A stretch of 64,000 nt of DNA from the NCBI RefSeq assembly GCF_008831285.2, contig NC_045146.1, forward strand, positions 14,089,289 to 14,153,288, written 5' to 3'. The translations under genes and the position numbers were made by a program. Every line of letters begins with the position of its first letter. Position 1 is the stretch's first letter. Positions 1 through 11,900 of this stretch are shown piece after piece. The notes beneath the pieces are model-generated. The model was not told the DNA's origin and made no database searches. It worked only from the letters and a program-made list of their open reading frames with translations. The DNA comes from Nymphaea colorata (Eukaryota > Streptophyta > Magnoliopsida > Nymphaeales > Nymphaeaceae).

Positions 1-943
1 CTGCTTCCACTGGTATATTATCTATGTGCATTTTCTAGGTGTGTGCAAAAGGGATCATTCATGATGGAAGCATTGTCCTTACGATGGCAGCATATGCTTA
101 GTCAGTATCTCCCCAAACTGCTTGCACGTGCGATGATCACACATGCAATGCAAAGGAAACAGATGACTAGCCATGAATCTTATCTTCACCATCAAAAAAT
201 TCTTGAAATTGTGGCAGGACCAACCAAAAAAACTTTGCTGATTTTTCCTTATATAAGGCAATGTGGGGACCCCTCACTGTCTACCCCTGAGTAGGCAGCT
301 CGGCGTGACCCGCACGTGCGTAGGGTTGTCGTGGCCCATCCTTTAGCAGCACACAAGTGCTCGACAGAGACACGTGCCACTTGCCAGTTGGACCATCTTG
401 AGGTTCTGCTAACTCATCTCAAGATAATGCTTTGCTGCTGTGGGGCTCTCATATAGAATCCTAGTGCTGTTTCACAGTCACTCAAGACTCAAGTAGTGCT
501 CTGTTCTAGCTTCTTGACAAAGTCTGGCATGTATGGCTCTAGCTTTCTCAGACCTACTTTCCCATGAAGAACACTACAGGAAAAAAGATTCTAAAAATTT
601 TTAAATGAATGAGTTTCTGTGGTTGATGGTAAGTTGCAGCCACAGACTGATGCCAGTAGACAAGTGAGAGTTACATGAGGGTAGGACTATGGGACCCACA
701 CTACTGAATTTGTATTTCCTGGTAAAATGTGGGCCTGTAATGAGCTCAAACACAAACATAGTAGTAGAAGATCTTGATAAATTTTGGGATATTGGTTCAA
801 GGTATGGTTGTGATGGCAAGGAAGCTGGGAAGATGGAAGCGTGCAGTGAGACAACAATGGGGGAAGTTCTACATCATGAGGGAGTGTATCTTGATGCTAC
901 TCTGTTGGCACAAGTATGAGTAGGTGAGCGACCTCCATGCACC

Positions 944-1033
944 GGGTTAGGTGATTCAACTTAAAGCTTTCAAGTTGAAAGATGGCGAGGGTTAGGTGAT
1001 TCAACTTAAAGCTTTCAAGTTGAAAGATGTCAA
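944..1033. repeat. 45-bp tandem duplication with near-palindromic core
   Basis: Two adjacent units (944-988 and 989-1033) begin GGGTTAGGTGATTCAACTT and are almost identical. Each contains CAACTTAAAGCTTTCAAGTT, an imperfect palindrome around AAGCTT. No coding role is visible. Confidence 0.85.
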
Positions 1034-4000
1034 GAGTTCGATAACGAGACGGTGGTTTCCCATCCTTCCTGCAAGGCTGCAGCATTTGTAATGGGCAGCG
1101 AATCAAATGCATGGTATCCTGGCAAAAGTCTGGCAGGTAGCAGGAGATCCTGGAACTCGACCACTGGAAAGCAGTACAAGAAAACAGAAGTATGAGTCTG
1201 TAGATGTTTCTGTGGATGTTATGGAGGATTGCTACTAGTAGCACTTGTTGGTCTTGATGCTGAGTTTCTTTAGGCCTCAAGGCTTGCCATGTAAATAGTT
1301 GGAGTCTGCCTTGCCATGTAATTAAGTAAGAGTCCTAAGGATTCTGGTCTCCCTTTTCTCCTTTTCTTCCCTTCTATCAGTGCATGCATTGGTAACAAGT
1401 AACGGATTACTTGACTGGAAGGATGCTAACGTAGTGTCTTTACACCTTGACAGATTTTTGGGAACAAGATGGAAAGCAATAGCTTGTATAGGAACGGATT
1501 GCAGGTTGTAACTTGTAAACAAAGTAACATGAAATGATAGTTTGACTGAATCGCGGTTCTTGCAAAGCAGAGACACACACTCTCTCTCTGTGAGCTCTCT
1601 ATGATCATCAAGCATTTTTTTTTGCCACACACTGCATGCACAGGCTAACAGCACATGAACATGCAATTTTATTCAAGCCTCAATTATCCTCCCCTTTTTG
1701 CTGGCTTGTAGGAAAGGAAAAAAAAAGAGGAATATCACTTTGGAACTTGTCGCTAGGCTGGGCTGGGTCCTGCGTTGGTATTTTTCATTTTGGCTGTTCC
1801 TAATTTGATTCCTCGTGTATTTTTCTGTCCAACATTGGACAAATCTGCATGCCAAATTATCACCAATGTCAAGGATATCATAATGATTGTCAATCTGAAA
1901 ATCATGAATTTGCTTACACGTACGCTTGGTGAATACTTTGTCACGGTGGGTGTTTATTTTCTAATCTGCCAAGGAAAATTTCTATTATAGAAAGCTTTTC
2001 CGCCAACAACAGTCATCATTTAATTCTATAAAGCGTCACGAATGAATTGAACTGATGTTCAATCACCAGGAAGAAAAATCCAGTATTCCAGCAGAGTATT
2101 GACTTGGGCACTGGCTTACTACTATGCATGGAAACAACATAGAAGGGGATTTTCTTCATGGAGCGTCTGTTCAGCCCCACTGAGCTCAGTGTATTCAACA
2201 CAGCAAGGTGGGTAAAAATGTTCTGGCCCGTCCCTAGAATGTCCAGGAACGAGAGAACTGGGGGCTCCTGCGCTTTTCAGGGCAGGAATCAAACCTCTTA
2301 AGGATCGTCCATTGTTGGGCAGAACACCTATCCTATAATGAAGCAGAATGTTCTGCTTTAAGCGTTCCATGGTGAGAGGCAGTGGAACGTGTTCTTCCTT
2401 TGATGAAGCACTGCGGCAATAGGAGAAAGCTAGTTCTTCCGCACTAGAACGACCTCTTGGGTGTACATCATTCCAGCTTTGAACTGTACGCCCCCGAGGC
2501 TTCAGGTTGCACGATTAATGGATCTTGTCTAAAGAGGCAGTAGCTGTTTACCACTCATTTCATTGGACGGCCGGCGCCGAAGGAGCCCCTGACATGGCGA
2601 GCTGAGTTTGACCAGATCTGCAGTCGGAAGATGGGAACCCTCCAAAGTCCAAAACCGGCTTACATGGGGAAGAAGACAAGGTTCAGTCATGGCTGACATG
2701 AGCTAAAAGGACGAGTCAGTGGCATGACCTTGAGACCATTCGTGAGAAAGGAGGCAAGAATGAGGAAGCGGATGAGTCCTGTTTCCAGTATGAATGCAAT
2801 GTAGGGGGATGGTGGAGGACAGACACTTTTGTGGGACCCTTCCCCCTCTTCCAGTCTTCCTGTTGGGAACTGGTGCTCTTGTGAGGCCCCTTTCAGCAGA
2901 GCTGGGCAGTGGGTAGATACACGACATCCATGGCTGCCTTTGACTAGAAACACCATTCATATGTGTGACTTCTACTTCTTCGGAATTCATGGCCGGGAGA
3001 GAGAGAGAGAGCTTATGCAGAGTTGCTTAATAATTGTGATTACTATGCTAAAGCTTTCTTGGTTGTCTTTTTCTTGTGTTATTTTAATTGAAGATGAGCC
3101 TTGATAATCAAGCTAGTACCATGGAAACACTGAGAGAACAAAGTGAGAGTGCTGCAACCTCATTACCACTTGTAAACAGAATAATTTGTAGAGGGGAGAG
3201 AGAGATTTCGAAATTTGATCTTCCTGGTTGAAATTTAGAACGATTTTTACTGCAAGAAACCAGAAAGCACCTTATGTATTTCATTTTCCTGATACATGAT
3301 GCAATAAGTTTATCTGCCTTTCCCTGCTTAACCTCAAGCTGAAACTGAAACCGAAACTCTTTGGTACACAGGGAAGGTGAGAGGTGCTTTGAGAATTAGA
3401 AACTTTCTCGTGTTTTTACTACCAAGTTCCAGTCAGCTTGCAGACACCATCTTCCATGGATGACGACTATGATGGAAGGAGCCATGGCCCATGAGCAGCA
3501 ACATCATGGGGGCCTACCAATGATGCACAGTTGATTGCACAACCTGGCTCATCATTCGTATCCGTCAATGATGGCCGCCACCACCATCATCATTATCATG
3601 GATCATGGAGTCTCACGGTATCATCATCATCGTTACCCTCTTCAAAGGTCCAAACAAAACCCACATCTTGAATGTACAGGGGGATGCGTCCATGTCAATG
3701 ATGCACACGGGAATTAAGTTGCATTCATTTCCTATTGTTTTCAAGGACTCCCAAAAGATTGGCCTCCATTAATGGCGATCATGTTTCTGAGCTAATATGT
3801 AGCCCTGCTGGCCAGGACTTGCGACTGGCTTAGCCTATGACACATGTTTCTCAATGGCATGTGATCTCTTGGGCCCAATTTCAGGCCTGATCAGGACTTA
3901 TTTTTATTTAAATCGTCAAACTTCTAAGTTTAATTTCATATTGAAAGTCCATCGGAATGTCATTAGACCCTGTAGGAGATTGGTTTTAGCACTAAATTTA

Positions 4001-5599
4001 ACTATGGAAGAAACGTTAGCATGAAAATTTTCAACGGAGGACCTGCTTTTTCCTCATAATGATAAAACCGGGACCACCAACTTTTTAAGTGAGAAGGCGA
4101 CTTTTTTTTCCTTCGTAGCTGTTGAGGACCTACCCATCGTACCCTCAATCAGTCATCCCACTCATTATTCTTCCATCGGTGAAAAAATGCTTCGACGCGA
4201 CACGGTTTTCGCTAAAGACAGACAGATCTTTTTGTGTCGCAGACTTGAGAGAATGAGCAAGAAGGCAGTGTTCTTTAGAATTGGTTTCCAAAGCAAATCC
4301 CTTTTGTTTCTCAAAGGCATTGGTACAATCGGTCGTATGGATCGGATGACAATCACCAATCTTGAACAAAAAGCTGAAAATTTTGTGTTTTTTTTTTGCA
4401 GAAATCTTTAGGAAAAGGAAAAAAGCTACAAAAATCGATAATAGACTTGCTAAAAACATACCGAAAATGAATCAGACGGTGATGAATAAGGTTTGATAAA
4501 CAAGAACAGGAAGAGTAAAATAATTATTAAAAACACAATCAAATGAGAAACATAGCATAGTTGGTCAAACAAATAAACCGTTGGTCAATTTTTGGTGGGC
4601 ACTACTTATTTGAACTTGAACTGTAAATAGTAACAGATTCTATCCTTGAATTGAAAGAAGTAATGTAGATGCACTTAGCAATCTTAAAGGTAGGAAACTT
4701 AGCAATCTTGAAGATAGGAAAAAGAGATATAGGTTTTTGGCCTCTTCCAAGTATTCCCCACTTATCAAAACAAAAGAATATGGGGGAGGTGGTATTGTAG
4801 ACATTTTTGGAGAAAATGTGAAAGGTGTGGAATCACATTTTTGTGAAAAAAGGAGGGCTGAATCGGAAAGTATTCCTCCGGGGTTGGGGCTACTGACAAA
4901 GGGGAATCCAACGGCTTCACGTGCGGTGGGTGCGGACAAAAGGAGTAAAGCCAAGACTGCTTCTCACTCTTTATTATAAAGATTGTGGGCTCCACTTTCA
5001 GCGTTCTCAGATTCTGAGTGGGTCCCGCCACCGGCGCCAGCTTGGATCTTCGGAGCCAATATCATAACCGGATCCCACTTCTTTGATTAGTGCTCAATAG
5101 AGAGAATTTGGAAACCTCTTTTCGGTTTGCATGCTTTTTTAGGTTTTGTCTGTCTTTTTTATTTATTTTTTAATGTTTATCTTTTTTGGATTAATCGATT
5201 TTTACTCATAAATAAATAAATATCTTGGATTTAGGGTGAGCGAGACAATCATCCCACCACTCGCCGAGAGTCTAAAGCTGCATTGATACCAAATAGTGAG
5301 ATTTTTGTTTGCTTCAACTCTCAACTGTCAGGTTAGACCTTCGTTTGCTTCAAAAAAAAAAAAAACAAAACAAAACAAAACAAAACAAGAAACATGAGTC
5401 TTTAAGGTGGTCGGTTAAATGAAAATTGTTGATTAAACAACTCAAAACACTATCAAATCAATCATGTAAACCTAAATTTATATAGTTAGATTAGACCAGC
5501 CATGAACATGAGAGGATTAGAAAAAGAAGTCTTTTCACGTAAATCTCTTCACAACACTAGGTCCCAACCACCAACATCCACACATTTGTTTTTCAGTGA

Positions 5600-5880
5600 A
5601 GTCACGCGCGTCCGCCCCGGCCACGGGCTGTACTGCCTCTCGGGGGACATGAGGGGGTGGCCCTCACGTGGGCTTGGCAGAGAGCCACCACCTTTCTGCC
5701 TTTATCTTATGAACAAACACATGTCGTACAGCCACACGCGCAACAAACCCCACTGCAGCTGACGTGAGACCTGACCGGACCCAGCTGCATTGACCGCCGG
5801 GTGGCTGGGCGCGGCTGGGTCTAGCAGGTGGCCGGTCGTGGTGGGTCTACTCGGTGCTGCTTGCTTGGACGCCTGAGTTT
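5600..5880. other. GC-rich block in an AT-rich spacer
   Basis: About 280 bp is much richer in G and C than its surroundings. It carries CACGTG-type and CGCG motifs and is followed by AT-rich sequence and a (TTGTTTC)n-like run. It may be a promoter or 5' untranslated region, or an old insertion. No open frame in it resembles a known protein. Confidence 0.3.
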
Positions 5881-7127
5881 GATGATGGAGAAGTCCAATC
5901 CCCACCTGAGATCTTGTTCAAGAGTTTGGTCAGGTGTGGGATGGACCCCAATTCCAAACCAGTTTCTTCTTATCAATCATTCTTGTTTCTTGTTTCTTGT
6001 TTCTTGTTTCTTGTTACTGTTACTGCTGTTGCATTATCGGTGTCTTACTCGTTTGGATCAGAAAAGAATTCATGGGGATGTGCCATTTCTTTGATTGATC
6101 ATTATTCTATTATGGTCTCTTTGGGAGGTACTCCCTGGTTCTGATCATCTGCAATGATGCCGTAACTTGTTCATGGGAAAAGAAAACAGAATGAAATCTA
6201 TCATGAGGAAAAGATTCATCTGTAAAGAAGTGTTTCTGAAAAGTTATCTGAGGAAATCAACATCGATGTTAACTCTCCCCACTAATAAAAAGTGCAGCGA
6301 TTCTTCAAAACACTGATACTTGAAGAGTCATCATTTGCAGAAGTTAACAAGTTTAAGATTTGCACAGAGAGATTGTCCAAGAGCTGTGTTATGTTGGACA
6401 CGTAGAGATCAACACAGTTCTCTGATGGCCATCTCAGAAAAATCACCGGTTACATGGAGAAGCTGCAGTTGAGATCAGGGACATGTGCACTAAGTAGATC
6501 TTTGTCCAGGATACCTGTAATATCCATGTTGGTGGTTCAGAGATAGAAACATGTTTAACCTATGAAGCAAACAGTGGTGGTAAAACAAACAGCGGAAAAC
6601 AGCAGAACCACGTCCTTTCAAATGAAACGTCCTCTTTCCAAATGAAAGCAACATCCCTGTGTCACAGGAAAGAAACATATGCACATGCAGATGTATGTTC
6701 TCATCTTGTTACTAAGAAAGAGGTTTAAGTGAGAATGGGTGTAAGCCACAAACTCCACTTGCTAATGCACAGTAGCAGTAGCAGTGGTTGGGCTACAAGG
6801 ACCTTTGAATTCCGGATGTGGGAAGACCATGGACCAGAGGACCGAGCTAAAGTTACTGACATGGTGGTGCCACGAATTTGAAAAGATAAGTCCCACATAT
6901 GGCTCAAGGACATGTTTGTCCTGCATTCAAGATGGCCATCAAGGTAACGTCGCTTCCATGTCGATGGGGCATGTAGGAATGGCAGCAAGCCATGTCCATA
7001 TCAAGTTGCTCAGCTGGCCAGACAGCCTTGGCCAGCCCTCTGTCCCACCTAGCAAGCCTCAAATCATTGGTGCAATTCCCCTATCTTCCTTCATCCTCCA
7101 GCAGTTACCTCCTCCTTCACCTTGTAT

Positions 7128-7142
7128 TTCTATATATATGGG
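7128..7142 (+). promoter_or_regulatory. Possible TATA box
   Basis: The motif TTCTATATATATGGGC looks like a plant TATA box reading to the right. It is followed by a C/T-rich region and then about 350 bp without a convincing coding frame. If used it would drive a non-coding or unannotated transcript. This rests on the motif alone. Confidence 0.2.
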
Positions 7143-8909
7143 CATAAACTGGGGCAAGGACTGCAAGCCTCGTGTGTTTCAGATTCTCCACAGAAGAAAG
7201 CTCCTTTCCTATTATCAGTCACATAGCAGAAGCATGTCTCCACCTTCATACACCTCAAAATTCCCCAAGCACCATGCTCTGGCAAGATGTTTCAGACATG
7301 TGAGGGAGATGAAGTCTAGATTCTACATCATCTGGAGATGCACTGTCATCCTTGTTTGTTGGGAGGAGTGATCTCTCTCTCAACAGGAGAGTCAGATCTA
7401 CAAGCAGGAGAAAGGAGAGTTACTTTCTTGCGTAGTAGGAGAAGCGCCCTCCGGCTGCATATACTTAGATAGCACTTTTGATGAGCAGAGGTGTGGATCA
7501 CTGCAAGCTGCCATTTGGTTTTGTAAATTGTATATACAGCATAAAACAATTTTCTTAGTGAATAGTTAGCTCACTGACTTGAATATCCTACAGATTTGTT
7601 TTTCATTTTTCGATTCCGAGCCTATTAATCTTAAGCATCTAGAGTGTTTGCATTGCAACCTCTTGTTCAAAACACCTTCTGATGAGTTGCGCCTGCCGCT
7701 TTCTGCAATCAAAGAACCAAATAATTGACACCAAGCTGAATCGAGCGCCCCACAGAAAAAGATCGAAAGAGCCAAAAGAATATCAAAATTATCTGTTTCT
7801 CAAACCCAACGTGGGGTTAGTCCTCCAGTTGAGAGCTGATATGAGTGGTGTCTAACTACCGAAGGCTGAAAGCTTCAAAGTTTAAGAAACTCGTGGCAAC
7901 AACAGATGGATAAACGTCCCCAAAACACAGACTGGTCACTTCTGAGATGAGCTTTTTTTTACATTAAAGCACCAGCATGAGCATAAACGTGGAAATGTTT
8001 TGCATTCTTTTATCAAAATCTGCCAAACAGATAAGAGGAACAATCTCAGATCGGCTGAGATGCAATTTCTCTTGAAAAGCGATTAGCATCTTGAGGTTGG
8101 GTCACGAATTAGTGAAAAAGTATTTTCAATGACCGAGTCAATCCGGACCAGTCTACCCACCATGAAAAGCAATGCAGGATCTGCAGCTAAGATTGAATAA
8201 CGAAAGAAACTTTCTGACGGGAACATAAATATGGTAGCACCACGTTGAAGATGGACCATATTTGAGATTGAACCATAATCCTTCCACGGTTATGGAGCTA
8301 CGTGGTTTCCAAGACAGGGTTGTGGTCCAAGAACAATGTCCACAAAATGAATAAAACGTCATAGAAAGGGCCCAATCTAAAGCGCACTACAGTTTGGCTC
8401 GAGAGGCAAGCATCTTATGCCCACAAACATGGCTCCAACGGAATCAAGATATGTTCAATGATATGAACATGAAGATCCTGGTCATGAAGGCATAAAATTC
8501 TGATCAGAGGCGACATGAAACAAGCTAGGTTACGTTTGGAATTGACATAACCTGGCTATCGAAATAGGTCATGAAATTTGGACGACCGTAAATTTAGAAG
8601 GTATGTAAACAGGTTCGACCAGTTTCAATTTAGCAATGAACTACTGAATCTATGGCAAAGACATTTGCAAGGACTAGCCAGGAAGAGGTCGTGAAAGAAA
8701 ATAGAAAGTATTGCCAACTGCCAAACGGAGGGGAATAATTTTCTTATTCTATTAACAAGATGTTGAGTCACACATTTCATCTCCTGGCTGATTGGTTACT
8801 TCCAAAACCAAGTTCTCCTTTACTCGCGTAGCAGTTCCTAAAAGAAGAAGTAAAGCATCATCGTTTATACATTTACTGTTTTTGGTGCTACACCAATTCA
8901 GCATGCAAA

Positions 8910-11900
8910 TCAGGTTTCCTCTTTTACAAGTTCCCATGGCTCATCCCATGCTTCCTTTTGGCTGACCATCATCTTCGGTGTCCCTTCCTGGTACGTTCCT
9001 TCACAACCATGCTCGTGTTGATCAACTGTTGGAGGATCTAAACTTGCTATTTCAACTCCCAATACGGATTCAACTGGTTCATGAATTTGACTGCCTTCAC
9101 TTCCTTCTGTGTAAGTACTCTGATTCTTGAAAGGCAAATTCGAAGACAAAGAACAATCCTTGTCATTGGTGAAGTTAGAGACGCTGAAGCATGGGCTGCA
9201 GACACCTAAATCGTTATGAAATCTATCCTTTAGTAACTCCACATCCTGACAAATTGCTTCGATTTGTCCCCTTGCAAAAGTGGAAAATAACCAAAATTAG
9301 TGTCTTGAATCAAATATAGCGCCAATTAATGCTTCCTTGTCATTAGAAAGAAAATTAATCCAATTTACACTCAACTGTAATATATCAACAATGCCCCCAC
9401 GATCTGTCAGAAATTGACGCAGCTGCCAATAACATTAACAGTACAAGGAATATTAATGAAATGCAAGAACTATCCATTTAACCAGTTGGAATGACTGAAA
9501 ATCTTGTGTTTTGAGTTAAATAGAACACACCTTAGAGTTTTCCTCTGCTTGTTGATGAAGCTTTTTTGAGTCTTCCATCACTTGCTCCATGATCAGTTTC
9601 TCTTGAGCAAGAACTTTACTTGCAAGTTCCTTTTTCTTTAATTTCTGTAATTCTGCTTCTGCTTTTGCTGCATTTGCTGCAGCTATTCTTGCTTGAAGAT
9701 CCAGGTTCAACTGTTAAAATCAATAACAGTTAGTGCAACTAGACGCTACAATACTTAATATTTACCTGTATCCACTTATGCTTTATCTCAACAAAAATTT
9801 CAAAACGGTCAAGAATACCTCTTCTAGAAAAGCAACCTGCCATTACCTACTTTGCCGTTTCATTCTTGACAACCAACTACGTAAATCTAGTCAGATAAAA
9901 ACAAGAAAGGCTACTAAACAAGATATAAATTAACTTTAAATTGTATCAGCAGCTCAGGAATTATAAGATAAACACATTAGTGAACATTGTTTCCATCAAT
10001 TTAGGGTCTGAAATGGTGAAATCCTCCAAAGTAACATGTTCAGAAATATGTGCATCAACAGAGTCAAACCAAACAAGCTCTGCAGAATGTAAAGGAGCTC
10101 CCAAGACCAATCTGCAGATTCAAGTTACCTCATCTATTATGGAAAGATATTTATCTCTTTTGTCAGATATATGTCTCAAGTGAGACCGAATCTCCCGTAG
10201 TTCAGTTGCCAAAATAGATTTCTCTCCATGAACTTCTCCAGCATACTGTTATCAAGGAAACAAAAAACATTAACATGAAAATCCTTGTGTACTTTTGGCT
10301 ACTGGATTTCTAAGAATCCCAAAGAATAAAAAACAATTAGAAATGAGTCAATGACCATATCATTTGCTTCCCGTCCATGTGCTGACAATTTTTTGAGTTC
10401 TTCAGCATTATTTAGAATATCAGCCCCAGCATACATTGCCTCCAAGTTTGCAGATTCTGCTTCCTTCTCACGCATGCCTACCTCTTTCATTAAGAGGTCA
10501 ACCGAATCCATTGCTTCCAGTAAGATGTCCTGCACCATGTGAAGCATGGAACTCATCCAAGAATCCAAATGAGAAGATAATATATATATGGCATATTAAC
10601 ATTAGATAAAAAAACTAAAGCAACATAGGATTCCTCGGTATTGAATCATTAGAACTGCAGCTTGCTTTCATCAGTACTCTTGGGCCTTGAATGTGGAGGA
10701 TAAAAAGAGAAACAGAATAGGTGGCCAGAAAAGGAACCAAGATAGGGACTATCACTCTTAGCACCATCAAGAATACAGTTTTTCATCAAATAACTCACGT
10801 GTTTCAAGATTAACCATCAGTAAAATGTGAATAAACTGTAACAAAAAAATTTAGACATACACACCCACGCACACATACAACAAAAAACTCTAAAAGAGTA
10901 GAAACATCCAGGTAACTGATATGGTCTTTCCAAATTGAGGACCAGCATGTTACCAACATGGTTGCATATTGACCCATACCGGCTGATGCACACAGCCCAA
11001 AAATTTCTTGAAAATTTCTTAATTGACTTCAATTACTTCATAATTATTCTTTAAATAGAAAAAATATAAAAAGGCCAATATGCCCCTATTTACCATGTCA
11101 ATCAGAAAATAAATATGGGGTTTGAAACCAATACTGGAAACATTGTTGAGGACCATGCAGGCAAGAGAACTCTAGACCACAAACACTTTTTCCATGCAAC
11201 GTAGCGACAATCAAGTGGCCCTCCCAAACACTTGTCATGAGTTCCCGTTAGAGTTATGTTGAAGCTGGATTTACAGGATTTTTCTAATTATGTGAACAGT
11301 AAACCATGCTACATGGTAACCATGTAGACTTCAAGCTCAGCCGGTCAAAAGAATTCTGATTTATGCCCACTAGGACTAGCAATCCATTTTGAAACGGTTC
11401 CAATTATAATATCAAAAAGTAAGAGATTGCTGGGTAATTGAAAAAACAAAAAAAAAAACAAAACGAGCACATGGATCCTCTAACTCACATGGACTTGCGA
11501 AACAGGAGGCAAAGCCATGGCCAACTCAAGTGCAGATGTATTGTCAGCTTTCAACGTTATACTCTAATTTAGTTGTATATATATCATTTACACATGTAGA
11601 TGTGTGTACATGTGGGAGGTGTGCATGTGAGCAAGTGAGCTATGTATACACACACACACACACGTGCACACGCATATACCCCCATGCACATGCACCCACC
11701 TGCACCACACCTCCATTGCAGTTTTCCTTTTTGTAAATGCTACACCAGCATCCACACTCACCCTCATGTGACATAGTGGATCATCAATCAAAACCTTAAA
11801 GCGAGAAAAGACAAAGGCTACTACATGTATAAGCAACAAATAGAAGTAGAAACAACAAAAGCACAAAGGAAGCTTTTAACTTGGGTGAGTCATGTTCAAT

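Larger units (their letters stand above)
1..8700. other. Gene-poor left flank, no recognised gene
   Basis: I find no protein family I recognise on either strand. The open frames are short, many lack an ATG start, and none joins to another through convincing splice sites. Visible content: a 45-bp tandem repeat at 944-1033; a GA-rich stretch near 3,000; a (TTGTTTC)n-like run at about 5,979-6,015; a GC-rich block at 5,600-5,880; and a TATA-like motif near 7,132. ATG-started frames such as 4,187-4,411 (74 codons) have no visible domain. Untranslated exons or non-coding transcripts cannot be excluded by eye. Confidence 0.5.

Noticed and set aside
2122-2370. Minus-strand frame of 82 codons
   Set aside because: No domain, no partner exons, and flanking sequence without gene-like structure.
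4187-4411. ATG-started plus-strand frame of 74 codons
   Set aside because: It overlaps another frame of similar length on the opposite strand and shows no recognisable feature.
6784-7371. Open frame of 195 codons on the plus strand
   Set aside because: It begins at GTG, has no recognised domain, spans a TATA-like motif, and reads like translated non-coding sequence.
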